From an uncultured Oscillibacter sp. (GTDB lineage: Bacteria > Bacillota > Clostridia > Oscillospirales > Oscillospiraceae): a stretch of 64,000 nt of DNA. Below are positions 33,781 through 41,394 of the stretch, piece after piece (position 1 is the first letter of the stretch; each line of letters begins with the position of its first letter). The stretch is taken from the NCBI GenBank assembly GCA_910578935.1, contig CAJTSM010000015.1, positions 5,821-69,820 on the forward strand, given 5' to 3'. The notes under the pieces are model-generated. The model saw only the letters and a program-made list of their open reading frames with translations. It did no database searches and was not told the origin of the DNA. Both the position numbers and the translations under genes were made by a program.

Positions 33781-35052
33781 ATGGATCAACTGCACTATGA
33801 GGAAATGACGTTCAACCTGCGCCGCCTGATTCAGCAGGGGGCGCTGCAAGGCAAAGCCATCTACCTGTTCGGGCACTGCAACGCCACGGAAGAGCTGGCC
33901 CGGCTGCTGCTGGAACAGGGCTTTTCGGTAAAAGCCGTGCTGGACAACAACCCCGCGAAACACGGGCGCTTCTGTCTCGGAACAAAGATCCTCCCGCCGG
34001 AAACGGTTTTAGGCGGGCCTGGAGAGGAGACGGCGGTTCTGATCGCGGCCCGGGCTTACGCCGCCATGGCGGACCAGCTGCGGCGTCTGGGGTACACGGG
34101 AAGCGTCCGGAAACTGGTGGAGTACGACAGCTACGCCGAGTACTCCCTCTCCCCGGAAACCCTTGCGGCCCGGCGGGAGCGGGCGGAGCGGGGCGCGGCG
34201 CGGCTGGAGGAACTCAGCCGGAAATACCCGGGGCGCCTGAAAGTCTTCTGCCCCTTCTCCGCCCTTGGCGACGTTTATTACACCATGGCGTATCTGCCTC
34301 CGTTTTTGCGGAGCCGGGGCGTGGAGGCCTGCGCCGTCTGCGTAATTGGGCGGGCCTGCCAAGAGGTGGCCAGACTGTTCGGGGCGGATGCGGTGGAGTG
34401 CCTTTCTCAAAGGGAGCTGGACGAGATGGTCCAGGCCGCTCTGTATACGGACGCCCCCGGCGTATTCATCGCCCACCAGGACAGGCCCTATGTGGTAAAC
34501 CTCTCCCAGGCGCTGCGGGTCAAGCGCGTTCCCCTGGAGCTGCTTTACCGCTGCGGGGTCTTTGGGCTTGCGCCGGATACCGCCCCCTGCCGCCCCGCCG
34601 CCCTGCGCCCTTACAAAGGGCCCTGCCGGCTGGAGCCGGGGCGCTCCGTCATTCTCTCCCCTTACGCGAAGTCCGTTCCGGAGCTGAAGGCGGACGTCTG
34701 GGCGCGGATTGTGGCGCACTTCCAGGCAAAGGGATATTCCTGTTATACCAACGTCGCCGGGGAAGAGCGGCCTCTGCCGGGCACCCGCCCCATCTGCCCG
34801 GCCATTTCGGAAATTCAGGCGGCGGCCGAACAGGCGGGCGTCTTTGTCGGCCTGCGCAGCGGCCTTTGCGACGTGATCCAGACGGCCTCCTGCCGGAAAA
34901 TCGCCTTGTACCCGGAGTATTACTACAGCGGGACCCAATGGAAAGCCATTGACATGTACCGCTTGGAAGGATGGGAAAATATTGTCGTCGGAGAATCAGA
35001 ACCCGGAGGGGATCTTGGTGCTGTCCACCCTCCCCAAGACATGGATTTTTGA
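33781..35052 (+). CDS. Rossmann module fused to a GT9-like (heptosyltransferase-type) domain
   Basis: Residues about 20-115 form the shared Rossmann module (KAIYLFGHCNATEELARLL, VKAVLDNNPAKHGRF, AVLIAARAYAAMADQL). Residues about 140-400 look like a GT-B transferase of the GT9 type: LKVFCPFSALGDVYYTMAYLP, SVILSPYAKSVPELKADVW and a C-terminal ICPAISEIQAAAEQAGVFVGLRSG loop. GT9 enzymes transfer heptose. No clear ribosome site precedes ATG 33781, which fits coupling to the preceding gene. The GT9 call is by layout and is moderately sure. Confidence 0.65.
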   Translation: MDQLHYEEMTFNLRRLIQQGALQGKAIYLFGHCNATEELARLLLEQGFSVKAVLDNNPAKHGRFCLGTKILPPETVLGGPGEETAVLIAARAYAAMADQLRRLGYTGSVRKLVEYDSYAEYSLSPETLAARRERAERGAARLEELSRKYPGRLKVFCPFSALGDVYYTMAYLPPFLRSRGVEACAVCVIGRACQEVARLFGADAVECLSQRELDEMVQAALYTDAPGVFIAHQDRPYVVNLSQALRVKRVPLELLYRCGVFGLAPDTAPCRPAALRPYKGPCRLEPGRSVILSPYAKSVPELKADVWARIVAHFQAKGYSCYTNVAGEERPLPGTRPICPAISEIQAAAEQAGVFVGLRSGLCDVIQTASCRKIALYPEYYYSGTQWKAIDMYRLEGWENIVVGESEPGGDLGAVHPPQDMDF

Positions 35053-35374
35053 CCTGGACGGCACCCTTGTCAAACACAACGGATATAAGACCGGCGGAGA
35101 AGACACGCTGCTGGAAGGGGCCAAGGAGTATCTGGACGGCCTTCCGCCGGAGGATACGGTGCTGATTCTGACCTCCCGCCTGGAAAGCGAGCGGGAAAGC
35201 ACGCTGCGGTTTCTGCGGAAAAACCACATCCGGTTTGACCGCATTTTGTTCGGCATGCCCATGGGCGAGCGCATCGTCGTCAACGACCGAAAGCCCTCCG
35301 GGCTGGATATGGCGGTGGCTGTGAATATGAATCGGGACCGGTTTTCACTTCCGAACATCCTGCGAAAAACGTAA
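35018..35374 (+). CDS. Small HAD-family phosphatase
   Basis: The 118-residue enzyme carries HAD motif I as WIFDLDGTLVKHNGY (nucleophile Asp near residue 12), motif II as LILTSR and motif IV as VVNDRKPSG. It lacks a large cap. Short HADs of this form occur in capsule loci beside SIS isomerases and sugar kinases and probably remove a sugar phosphate. GTG 35018 has GGAGGG 7 nt upstream and lies inside the end of the previous gene (35 nt overlap). Confidence 0.8.
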   Translation: MLSTLPKTWIFDLDGTLVKHNGYKTGGEDTLLEGAKEYLDGLPPEDTVLILTSRLESERESTLRFLRKNHIRFDRILFGMPMGERIVVNDRKPSGLDMAVAVNMNRDRFSLPNILRKT

Positions 35375-35428
35375 GGATTTTCCCCCCTTTCCGCAAAATC
35401 ACCCTTTAAATGGAGAAGAAAAGAAGCC

Positions 35429-36439
35429 ATGACCACAGACGAAAAAGGGGATAACCGGAAACTTGGGGGAGAGGCGGCCCTCTCATCCCAAGAATCCGCT
35501 CCTACATGCAGGGAAATCGGTCCCCAGGAAACCTTAGTCTACCGCCGCCAGATCATGGAGGCCCTCCCACACGCAGAGGGCCGGGAAATCGCCGTCTGGG
35601 GCACCCGGGAACGGGGAGGGTTGGTCAAGGACATCCTGAACTCCCTGGGGGCGGAGTGCAAATTTTACATCAGCTCCCGCCCCAGGGCGGAAACCTGCTT
35701 CGGACTCCCGCTCTATACGCCGGACCATCTGGATGTCCAAAAGCATTTTGTCATCGTCACACCCATGGACCTTGGGGTCATTTACGATCTTCGGAACAGG
35801 GGGTTCCGCTGGGAAGGCCGGGACTTCATCCGCCTTTCGTATATCTGGCACGACGACCTCATCTACAGCGGCTGTCCCGTGGGAAGAGGCTCCTATGGAT
35901 ATGAAAACCTGGCGGACTCCGACCTTGGTTCCATGGTCCGGAAAATCGGGAGGTTCTGTTCCATCAACGGCTCCGCCAGGGTTTTCGTCTACCCGTATCA
36001 CCACAATATGGACTGGGTCACCACCTTTCCCATGCTGGGCCATCTGGAGCTGACGCCCCTCGGCGAACCGACCTGGGCGGCGTTTAAGCGCGCCCAGGCG
36101 GAGCTGCCCGATGTGGAAGAGGTCCGTCAGGGCGAGCTGGTTGAGATCGGGAACGACGTGTGGATTGGGGCAAACGCGGTGATTCTGCCCGGCGTCAAGA
36201 TTGGGGACGGCGCGGTGATCGGCGCGGGCGCGGTGGTGACAAAGGACGTCCCTCCCTACGCGGTGGCAGGGGGCGTTCCCGCCTCCGTCCGCAAGTACCG
36301 GTTCCGAAAGGAGCTCGTCAGCTCGTTCCTGCGCATCCGGTGGTGGGACTGGCCGCTGGAAAAAATCGCGGAACATTTCCGCCTGTTTTACGACCCGGAA
36401 CTGTTTTGCCGCACCTTTGACCCATCCTTCCGGAAGTGA
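35429..36439 (+). CDS. Rossmann module fused to a hexapeptide acetyltransferase
   Basis: Residues about 50-145 form the Rossmann module (EIAVWGTRERGGLVKDIL, FVIVTPMDLGVIYDL), with the G-loop changed to GTRERG. From about 165 on is a left-handed beta-helix acyltransferase of the xenobiotic (CatB-like) type: IGRFCSINGSA, VEIGNDVWIGANAVILPGVKIG, GAVIGAGAVVTKDVPPYAVAGGVPA. It would acetylate a sugar hydroxyl or amine with acetyl-CoA. 336 residues. It is the last gene of the locus. Confidence 0.85.
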   Translation: MTTDEKGDNRKLGGEAALSSQESAPTCREIGPQETLVYRRQIMEALPHAEGREIAVWGTRERGGLVKDILNSLGAECKFYISSRPRAETCFGLPLYTPDHLDVQKHFVIVTPMDLGVIYDLRNRGFRWEGRDFIRLSYIWHDDLIYSGCPVGRGSYGYENLADSDLGSMVRKIGRFCSINGSARVFVYPYHHNMDWVTTFPMLGHLELTPLGEPTWAAFKRAQAELPDVEEVRQGELVEIGNDVWIGANAVILPGVKIGDGAVIGAGAVVTKDVPPYAVAGGVPASVRKYRFRKELVSSFLRIRWWDWPLEKIAEHFRLFYDPELFCRTFDPSFRK

Positions 36440-36605
36440 CGGCCCCGCCTGTTTCCGGGGGCCGCGGCCAGTCCGGCGGCGCCGGCCCGAACGCCTCCGC
36501 AGAATCAGGCCGTCCAAAAACGCGGAAACCGGATTTGCCGGGAGGAAGGGTCCCCCGCGCTATTTACCGCAAGCCGCCTGCCGAAAAGACGTTTCGACAA
36601 TCTGA

Positions 36606-36637
36606 GGCCGCCGGGCCCCTGTGGGGGCCCGGCGGCC
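36606..36637. terminator. Long GC palindrome after the glycan locus
   Basis: GGCCGCCGGGCCCC and GGGGCCCGGCGGCC form a perfect 14-bp stem with a TGTG loop. No T-tract follows, so it may be a terminator aided by other factors or a repeat. The surrounding 36440-36698 has no supported gene. Confidence 0.55.
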
Positions 36638-36698
36638 TTGCGCTGTCAAACGGCCATCCCGGCCCCGATCTCCATCCCGGCGCACGAAACGGATGCGC

Positions 36699-36947
36699 TC
36701 AGCATCCCAAAGCGTCCGTGATGAAATCCCGGAAGTGGATCAGGGAAAGCCCCTCCCGGTTGCAGCGCTTCGCCAGTTTGGCGGTGAAGGCCCGGTTTGT
36801 GGAAATGTCTCTCACATAGGCCCCGCACTGGCGCCTGTGGGGAACGCGCCGGACGGCCATAATTCCGAAGGAGCGGTATACGCCAAGCTCCGGGGTATAC
36901 AGCCGCTCTTCAATAAGGATATACTGCGTTTTCCAAATGTATAGCAT
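36699..36947 (-). CDS. DUF6514-like small protein
   Basis: The 82-residue protein (MLYIWKTQYILIEERLY...) contains ELGVYRSFGIMAV, YVRDISTNRAF, and LSLIHFRDFITDALG, matching what I recall of the DUF6514 family of clostridia. Function unknown. ATG 36947 was chosen because GGAG lies 7 nt before it; an upstream TTG is less likely. It overlaps the 3' end of the zinc-ribbon gene by 38 nt. Confidence 0.7.
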   Translation of the reverse strand: MLYIWKTQYILIEERLYTPELGVYRSFGIMAVRRVPHRRQCGAYVRDISTNRAFTAKLAKRCNREGLSLIHFRDFITDALGC

Positions 36948-37200
36948 GGTCTGGCTCCATATAGACAATTCTGGCGCGCCGGTAGCGCTGCCAGTCCAGT
37001 TTCTGTCCGCACCGGCTGCAAAAAGCCATGCATTCCCTTTCCATTGTGCTTGCGCATCTTGGACAGACGGGGTAGGCCGGCGCGCCGTTGCAGCGCGGAA
37101 AGACGTGAATCTCCGCCACAGCCATGGGCAGCCTGTACAGCAGCGCCTCCCAAAGCGGAAAACTCACGCGCTGCCGCAAAGAGCGGTTCTCCCGTTTCAT
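36910..37200 (-). CDS. Zinc-ribbon protein of unknown function
   Basis: The 96-residue protein has a basic N terminus, a hydrophobic middle and a zinc ribbon with CPRC and CSRC knuckles (about 46-66), then a basic WQRYRRARIVY tail. No function can be named. Its ATG overlaps the stop of the XRE gene (ATGA) and its 3' end overlaps the DUF6514-like gene, so the three form one translation unit. Confidence 0.65.
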   Translation of the reverse strand: MKRENRSLRQRVSFPLWEALLYRLPMAVAEIHVFPRCNGAPAYPVCPRCASTMERECMAFCSRCGQKLDWQRYRRARIVYMEPDHAIHLENAVYPY

Positions 37201-37415
37201 TCCCGCTCCTTCCGCACGGTCAGCAATTCGTCCATGGGCATGGAAAACAATTTGCTGAGCTTATACAGCAGGGACGACGAGACGTTGACATCCTTGGAAC
37301 ATAAGTTTCTCACATGCCGGTCGCTGATATCAAGCTGTTCCGCCAGCGTTTCCTGGTTGAGCTCCCGCTCTTTCATCTCCTTGCAAAGCCTTTCATGATC
37401 CAATAACGCGGCCAT
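37197..37415 (-). CDS. XRE-family helix-turn-helix regulator
   Basis: The 72-residue protein is a single Cro/CI-type HTH: MAALLDHERLCKEMKER, then NQETLAEQLDISDRHVRNL as helices 2-3 and a C-terminal helix KLSKLFSMPMDELLTV. It is probably a DNA-binding repressor of its own operon. ATG 37415 follows AAGGAGGG with an 8-nt gap. It leads the three-gene unit. Confidence 0.88.
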   Translation of the reverse strand: MAALLDHERLCKEMKERELNQETLAEQLDISDRHVRNLCSKDVNVSSSLLYKLSKLFSMPMDELLTVRKERE

Positions 37416-37509
37416 ACGCTTTCCCTCCTTATGAGTATCATAGGAGACGAAGGACGCGATTACCAGGAAACAGAGTTCCAACTGCGGCGAAAAATGGAAA
37501 ATCTTGTCG

Positions 37510-37541
37510 AAAAAAAGGCGAGCCTGTTCTCACAGGCTCGC
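37510..37541 (-). terminator. Terminator of the sigma-factor operon
   Basis: On the minus strand GCGAGCCTG pairs with CAGGCTCGC around a short loop, followed by CTTTTTTT. It lies after the stop of the DUF6147-like gene and before the XRE gene. Confidence 0.85.
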
Positions 37542-37652
37542 GGGAAGTGCGGTGCATATGGAATCGTGGGAAAGGACGCCTCCGCCGGGACCTGCTTGCC
37601 TGTCTTTAGGATGGGGAAAACTCAAAACAGCTGAAAGCGGAAAAGAAAGCAC

Positions 37653-38090
37653 TTAGGAAGGAGCTGTGACGGTATTGGTGATGTACGTCTTGGAATCGGA
37701 GCCGCCGTCCCGCTCGGCGTACATGGTCAGTATGGCGTAGTAGGAAGTGCCGGGCACACCGTAATAATCGTAGTGGCCAATGTGAACCTGCGTATCATCA
37801 CAAAGCAATCCATTTCCTACAGTTCCTCGAACCGTGGCGGCACGGGTTCCATTTGATTTGTATATGATGAGTTCTGACACACCAACATAGTCGGAGTGCT
37901 CAGTTGCCAAAACGGTGAATTCAACGCGTACATTGCCCGCAGTTGAGCCTTTGTACATAGAAGCTCCATAGCTATTTAGGTAAAGGCTTGCGCGTGGAGA
38001 CAGTTCTATCGCAGACGCCGCTTGGCACAAAAGCGCGACCAGGAAAATAAGGCTGGCAAAACTAAGAACGATTCTTTTTGCGCGGCACAT
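37653..38090 (-). CDS. Secreted DUF6147-like protein
   Basis: The 145-residue protein has a signal peptide (MCRAKRIVLSFASLIFLVALLCQAASA) and a beta-rich mature part: ASLYLNSYGASMY, VEFTVLATEHSDYVGVSELIIYKSNG and a C-terminal YYAILTMYAERDGGSDSKTYITN. It matches what I recall of DUF6147. Function unknown. ATG 38090 has GGAGA 9 nt upstream; a GTG at 38099 overlaps the previous stop (GTGA). Base composition is lower in GC than its neighbours. Confidence 0.75.
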   Translation of the reverse strand: MCRAKRIVLSFASLIFLVALLCQAASAIELSPRASLYLNSYGASMYKGSTAGNVRVEFTVLATEHSDYVGVSELIIYKSNGTRAATVRGTVGNGLLCDDTQVHIGHYDYYGVPGTSYYAILTMYAERDGGSDSKTYITNTVTAPS

Positions 38091-38095
38091 AGAAA

Positions 38096-38977
38096 TCACT
38101 CTCCAATAGAATCAATTATCTGTTTCAACATGTCTGATGAGAGTTTTCCATTAATAATGACCACGGTTTGCTCGCTTAAATAAACAGCGTAGCTTTCAGA
38201 CAAATTCGACACAATATAAAACAATCTGCCGTTACTAGGGTACTCTTCCACGTTTAACGCATCTTTTTCAAACGTGTACCCGGGAATACGGTCATCACTG
38301 TAATACTGTTGAACTGTAATAGAAAAAGTCTTCTGGTCATATACAAATTCACATAAGACAACCAGATTCTCTGAATCTTCTGCTATCTTGATGTCCCTTG
38401 CCAGTACCGTTCCCGGCGGATACCAGGCCGGGGCCGGAATCGTGACGCCGCAGCCGTCAAACGCGCCCTGCACCGCTTGGCGGAGGTTTTCCACCTCCGG
38501 CGCGGCGGCATCCGTTCCCGTGACGAAATGAAACGTCTCGTCCGTCCACCGCGCCAGCGCGCCGAACACGTCCATGCCCATTGCCTGCGCGGCAACCATG
38601 CTGGACAGGACCACGGCCACGACGGCGGCAAAGGGCAGCAGCCGCTTGACCAGCCGCCTTTGTTTTCGCTCCGAAAGCCCGTCCTGTTTTTGCCCGAAAG
38701 CCGTCAAATTGGAATCTCTCATCGGATAAAGCGAACGGCCCGCGCCGTCCGGGGTGTTAAAGTACTTCTGGAAGTCCTCCCACGCCTGACCAACGTCTAC
38801 GGAAGGCCCAGAGGGGTTATTCCGTTCTCTCTTTTCAATCACCTCCAAAATGCGGAAGGTCTGTTCCTCGTCCCCGTCTTCCATGGATTCCAGGCCGGTC
38901 CGAAGCAGCTCACGCAGCTGCTCCGTGCTCAATTGTTCCAGAAATCCGCATGCTTGCGTTTTGCCATCCATTGGCAT
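38096..38977 (-). CDS. Anti-sigma-like membrane protein with DUF4367 domain
   Basis: The 293-residue protein has a soluble acidic N terminus (about 1-110), one membrane helix (LLPFAAVVAVVLSSMVAAQAM) and an outer domain ending in a DUF4367-like pattern (YAVYLSEQTVVIINGKLSSDMLKQIIDSI). This layout and its place after an ECF sigma gene fit an anti-sigma or sensor role. A weak point is that no zinc-binding anti-sigma motif is seen. The C-terminal half of the gene is AT-richer than the N-terminal half. Confidence 0.75.
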   Translation of the reverse strand: MPMDGKTQACGFLEQLSTEQLRELLRTGLESMEDGDEEQTFRILEVIEKRERNNPSGPSVDVGQAWEDFQKYFNTPDGAGRSLYPMRDSNLTAFGQKQDGLSERKQRRLVKRLLPFAAVVAVVLSSMVAAQAMGMDVFGALARWTDETFHFVTGTDAAAPEVENLRQAVQGAFDGCGVTIPAPAWYPPGTVLARDIKIAEDSENLVVLCEFVYDQKTFSITVQQYYSDDRIPGYTFEKDALNVEEYPSNGRLFYIVSNLSESYAVYLSEQTVVIINGKLSSDMLKQIIDSIGE

Positions 38978-39139
38978 CCCTGCACCTCCTTATATAGATA
39001 TGACCGCAGCAGGCAAAAGCTGACATAAAAAAACAAAAAATTTTTTCAAGGGTCCCGACGGAGCTCCGGCGGGCCGCCGCCTAAATCAAAAACCGGCACG
39101 CCAAAGGAGACGGTCCGGCCCAATCCGCGGGGTTCATGT

Positions 39140-39634
39140 TCAACGTTCCGGCAGGGCGTTCTCCAGTTTCGCCCGGGCGCGCTCCAGGCGTTTCTGGCTG
39201 GTCCAGACGGTGATGTCCAGCTTCCTGGCAATTTCGCCATGGGTGTTTCCCTGGAAGAACTGTGAAAACACAGCCCACTCCTTTTCGCTGAGAGTCTCCC
39301 GGGCGAACTCCAACACCCCGGAGAAGCTGACCAGACCGGAAGGGCCCGGAATTTTGGCAAGAAGTCCTTCCTCCAGGGAAACCAGCCACTTGATATTTCG
39401 GTTCCACTGCCGCCAATACTCGTGGATTTTATTCTTCATCACTTCCATCAAAAAGCCCTTTGGGTTTGGGTGCTCTATGAGCTCGTCGATCTTCTGCGCC
39501 GCGGTGAAAAAGGTGTCCTGCGTAATCTCTTCCGCCGCGGCCCGGTCCTTGAGAGCCGAAACGGCGTAATCATACAGCCATGCAAAGTTCGCGTCGTACA
39601 GGGTGTGAAGAAATGCGGCTTGCTCTGGAAGCAT
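39140..39634 (-). CDS. ECF-type RNA polymerase sigma factor
   Basis: The 164-residue protein has sigma region 2 (LYDANFAWLYDYAVSALKDRAAAEEITQDTFFTAAQKI) and region 4 (LSEKEWAVFSQFFQGNTHGEIARKLDITVWTSQKRLERARAKL). It would direct transcription of a small regulon, probably under control of the membrane protein encoded downstream. ATG 39634 follows AAGGGGGG with a 7-nt gap. Confidence 0.9.
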   Translation of the reverse strand: MLPEQAAFLHTLYDANFAWLYDYAVSALKDRAAAEEITQDTFFTAAQKIDELIEHPNPKGFLMEVMKNKIHEYWRQWNRNIKWLVSLEEGLLAKIPGPSGLVSFSGVLEFARETLSEKEWAVFSQFFQGNTHGEIARKLDITVWTSQKRLERARAKLENALPER

Positions 39635-40195
39635 GGTCAATCCCCCCTTCGCTGTTTTGTCTTTATATTTGTAAGAGCCTGTTTATCATCCGGCGGGATG
39701 CCGGGTTGATACTGATTTTTCTACTGAGCAAGGCGATTTGACGCGGAAATCTTGACGGACCTCAAGTCAAATCCGCACACTTCCAGCGGAAAGAGATACT
39801 CCAAGACGGCGTTCCGCCGGATTTGAAACAAGCTCCAGAAGGGCCAAGGGGAAACGGCGCCGCGGACAGCGCCCGCCGGCCGGACGCGCCGCGGCTGAAA
39901 CGCGCCCAAAAGTTGCGTTCATGATATCATACATTCGGCGAAACCGCAACATCTTTATAGAATCAGGAGTGTCCCGTTCCGCATTTTATAACAGGGCCAT
40001 CGTGTAGGGGCCGCCGCCCCCGGCGGCCCGCCGGTGCAAGGATTGGGCCGCCCAAGGGGGCGGCCTCTACGGGATCAAATCTCCCCATTGGACACGCCCA
40101 TAAAATCAAGAAAAAAACGCCGCTTACGCGGCTGTGCGGACGGTAAAGGACCGGAGACGGAAAACGCATTTCCAGACATCACCAAGTCCCCGCTG
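39635..40195. other. Intergenic stretch before spoVT
   Basis: No gene is supported. Positions 39715-39850 are AT/GC mixed, with CAAGGCGATTTGACGCGG, loosely like the dispersed repeats noted elsewhere. A REP-like element lies at 40003-40075. Confidence 0.5.
40003..40075. repeat. REP-like palindromic element
   Basis: GTAGGGGCCGCC at the left pairs with GGCGGCCTCTAC at the right, with further GGCGGCCC/GGGCCGCC pairing inside. This is the form of small mobile palindromes common in intergenic DNA of these genomes. Confidence 0.6.
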
Positions 40196-40224
40196 GCATA
40201 AGCCGTGGAAAACGGCGGATACTA
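40196..40224 (+). promoter_or_regulatory. Candidate sigma-G promoter of spoVT
   Basis: GCATA (40196-40200), a 17-nt spacer and GATACTA (40218-40224) closely match the sigma-G consensus (GMATR and CATWHTA); only the first -10 base differs. In Bacillus spoVT is a sigma-G gene, so the match fits biology. Confidence 0.6.
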
Positions 40225-40276
40225 GCTTTTGCCAGAGTGACATAACAACCATCACTTTTCAAAGGAGTTTTTCGAT

Positions 40277-40819
40277 ATGAAAGCAACTGGAATCGTGCGG
40301 CGGATCGACGACCTTGGCCGGGTGGTCATCCCCAAGGAAATCCGCCGCACCATGCGCATCCGGGAGGGCGATCCCCTGGAGATCTACACCAGCCGGGACG
40401 GTGAGGTCATTTTCAAAAAGTACTCTTTGCTTGGCGGCGTGGAGGATTTCGCCGGGCAGCTCTGTGAAACCATGAGCCGTTCCACCGGCTGCATCTGCGC
40501 CGTGACGGACCGGGACACGGTGATCTCCGTAGCCGGAGGCGGCAAGCGGGAGCTGCTGGGCAAACGCATTACCCCGGAGCTGGAGCAGATCATGGAGAGC
40601 CGCCGGATCTATCAGTACAGCGGCGACGGAAACCCCATCCCTGTCTGCGACGGCACCGAAAAGCTGGTTACCAACGTGGCGGCCCCCATCCTCTCCGAAG
40701 GGGACCTGTTGGGCATGGTCCTCTTTGTGGGCTCCACCCCCGGCGCAGCCACCGGCGACGCGGAGTACAAGCTGGCCCAGACCATCGCGGCCTTTTTGGG
40801 ACGGCATATGGAGGCGTAA
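40277..40819 (+). CDS. spoVT: Stage V sporulation protein T
   Basis: The 180-residue transcription regulator has an N-terminal AbrB-type swapped-hairpin DNA-binding domain (MKATGIVRRIDDLGRVVIPKEIRRTM, DPLEIYTSRDGEVIFKKY) and a C-terminal GAF-like domain (about 55-178). SpoVT tunes forespore gene expression during spore formation. Length and sequence fit well. The gene is single, behind AAAGGAG, with a possible sigma-G promoter and a hairpin downstream. Confidence 0.96.
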   Translation: MKATGIVRRIDDLGRVVIPKEIRRTMRIREGDPLEIYTSRDGEVIFKKYSLLGGVEDFAGQLCETMSRSTGCICAVTDRDTVISVAGGGKRELLGKRITPELEQIMESRRIYQYSGDGNPIPVCDGTEKLVTNVAAPILSEGDLLGMVLFVGSTPGAATGDAEYKLAQTIAAFLGRHMEA

Positions 40820-40859
40820 GTCCCCATTCTCAGGAAAGCGGCCCCATCCGGGGCCGGGC

Positions 40860-40895
40860 CCCAGGCTGTCAAAAATACATTTTTGACAGCCTGGG
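40860..40895 (+). terminator. Probable terminator of spoVT
   Basis: CCCAGGCTGTCAAAAA and TTTTTGACAGCCTGGG form a perfect 16-bp stem with a TACA loop, 40 nt after the stop codon. It includes the T-run inside the stem. Confidence 0.7.
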
Positions 40896-41017
40896 CAAGC
40901 CGTTTCCCATGCTCCCGGGCGGTCATATGGCAGGGGCGTTGTCCCCCGGCAGAAGACATCCTACAACGATCACAGAAATATGACCTCATATTGCCGGACA
41001 TTTTGTCATATCCTCCA

Positions 41018-41047
41018 TTGACAGCCGCCCCGCCCCGGGTGTAAACT
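41018..41047 (+). promoter_or_regulatory. Sigma-A promoter of the asnB leader
   Basis: TTGACA (41018-41023), an 18-nt spacer and TAAACT (41042-41047), about 30 nt before the T-box stem I. Confidence 0.75.
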
Positions 41048-41078
41048 TCAACACAACAAAGCAATAAGGCAAACGGCG

Positions 41079-41356
41079 TTGATGGAGAAAAGTACCGGCG
41101 GGCGTTCCGCTCCAGTGAGCGGGGGACAGTGAAAACCCCGCGCAAAGAACCCCCGGGAAGAACACTCCGTAGCCCCAAGCTGAACCCGGGGAGGTCCCCG
41201 GCAGTAAGCGCGGCGAGTTGTGATCGTTACCTCACACAGGCTTGTTGGAGCCTTGAAGGTGACCGCCCCCGGTCAGACGGGGAGGTAAGTCAGGTGGCAC
41301 CGCGGATAGCAGCTATTCGTCCTGAGTTTTCAGGAGATAGCTGCGTTTTTGTTTTT
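41079..41356 (+). promoter_or_regulatory. T-box riboswitch leader of asnB
   Basis: The leader starts with GATGGAGAAAAGTA (stem I signature), has the distal-loop region CCAGTGAGCGG and the GTGAAAACC element, and ends with the T-box AGGTGGCACCGCGG (41292-41305). A terminator follows at once. T-boxes bind uncharged tRNA and let transcription proceed. The downstream gene makes asparagine, so tRNA-Asn is the expected ligand; the AAC in GCTGAACCCGG near 41184 is a candidate specifier codon but was not proven by folding. Confidence 0.92.
41309..41356 (+). terminator. T-box-controlled terminator
   Basis: GCAGCTAT pairs with ATAGCTGC, and TCCTGA with TCAGGA inside, followed by TTTTTGTTTTT. This is the stem that the T-box antiterminator competes with. 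Confidence 0.9.
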
Positions 41357-41394
41357 CCGGATGGGAAAGACGACTTTGATTCGGAGGTGCTTTT

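Noticed and set aside
36646..36828. 60-codon minus frame overlapping the DUF6514-like gene
   Set aside because: Out of frame with a recognisable small family and no start signal.
37431..37634. 67-codon plus frame between the XRE and DUF6147-like genes
   Set aside because: It crosses a strong minus-strand terminator and has no ribosome site.
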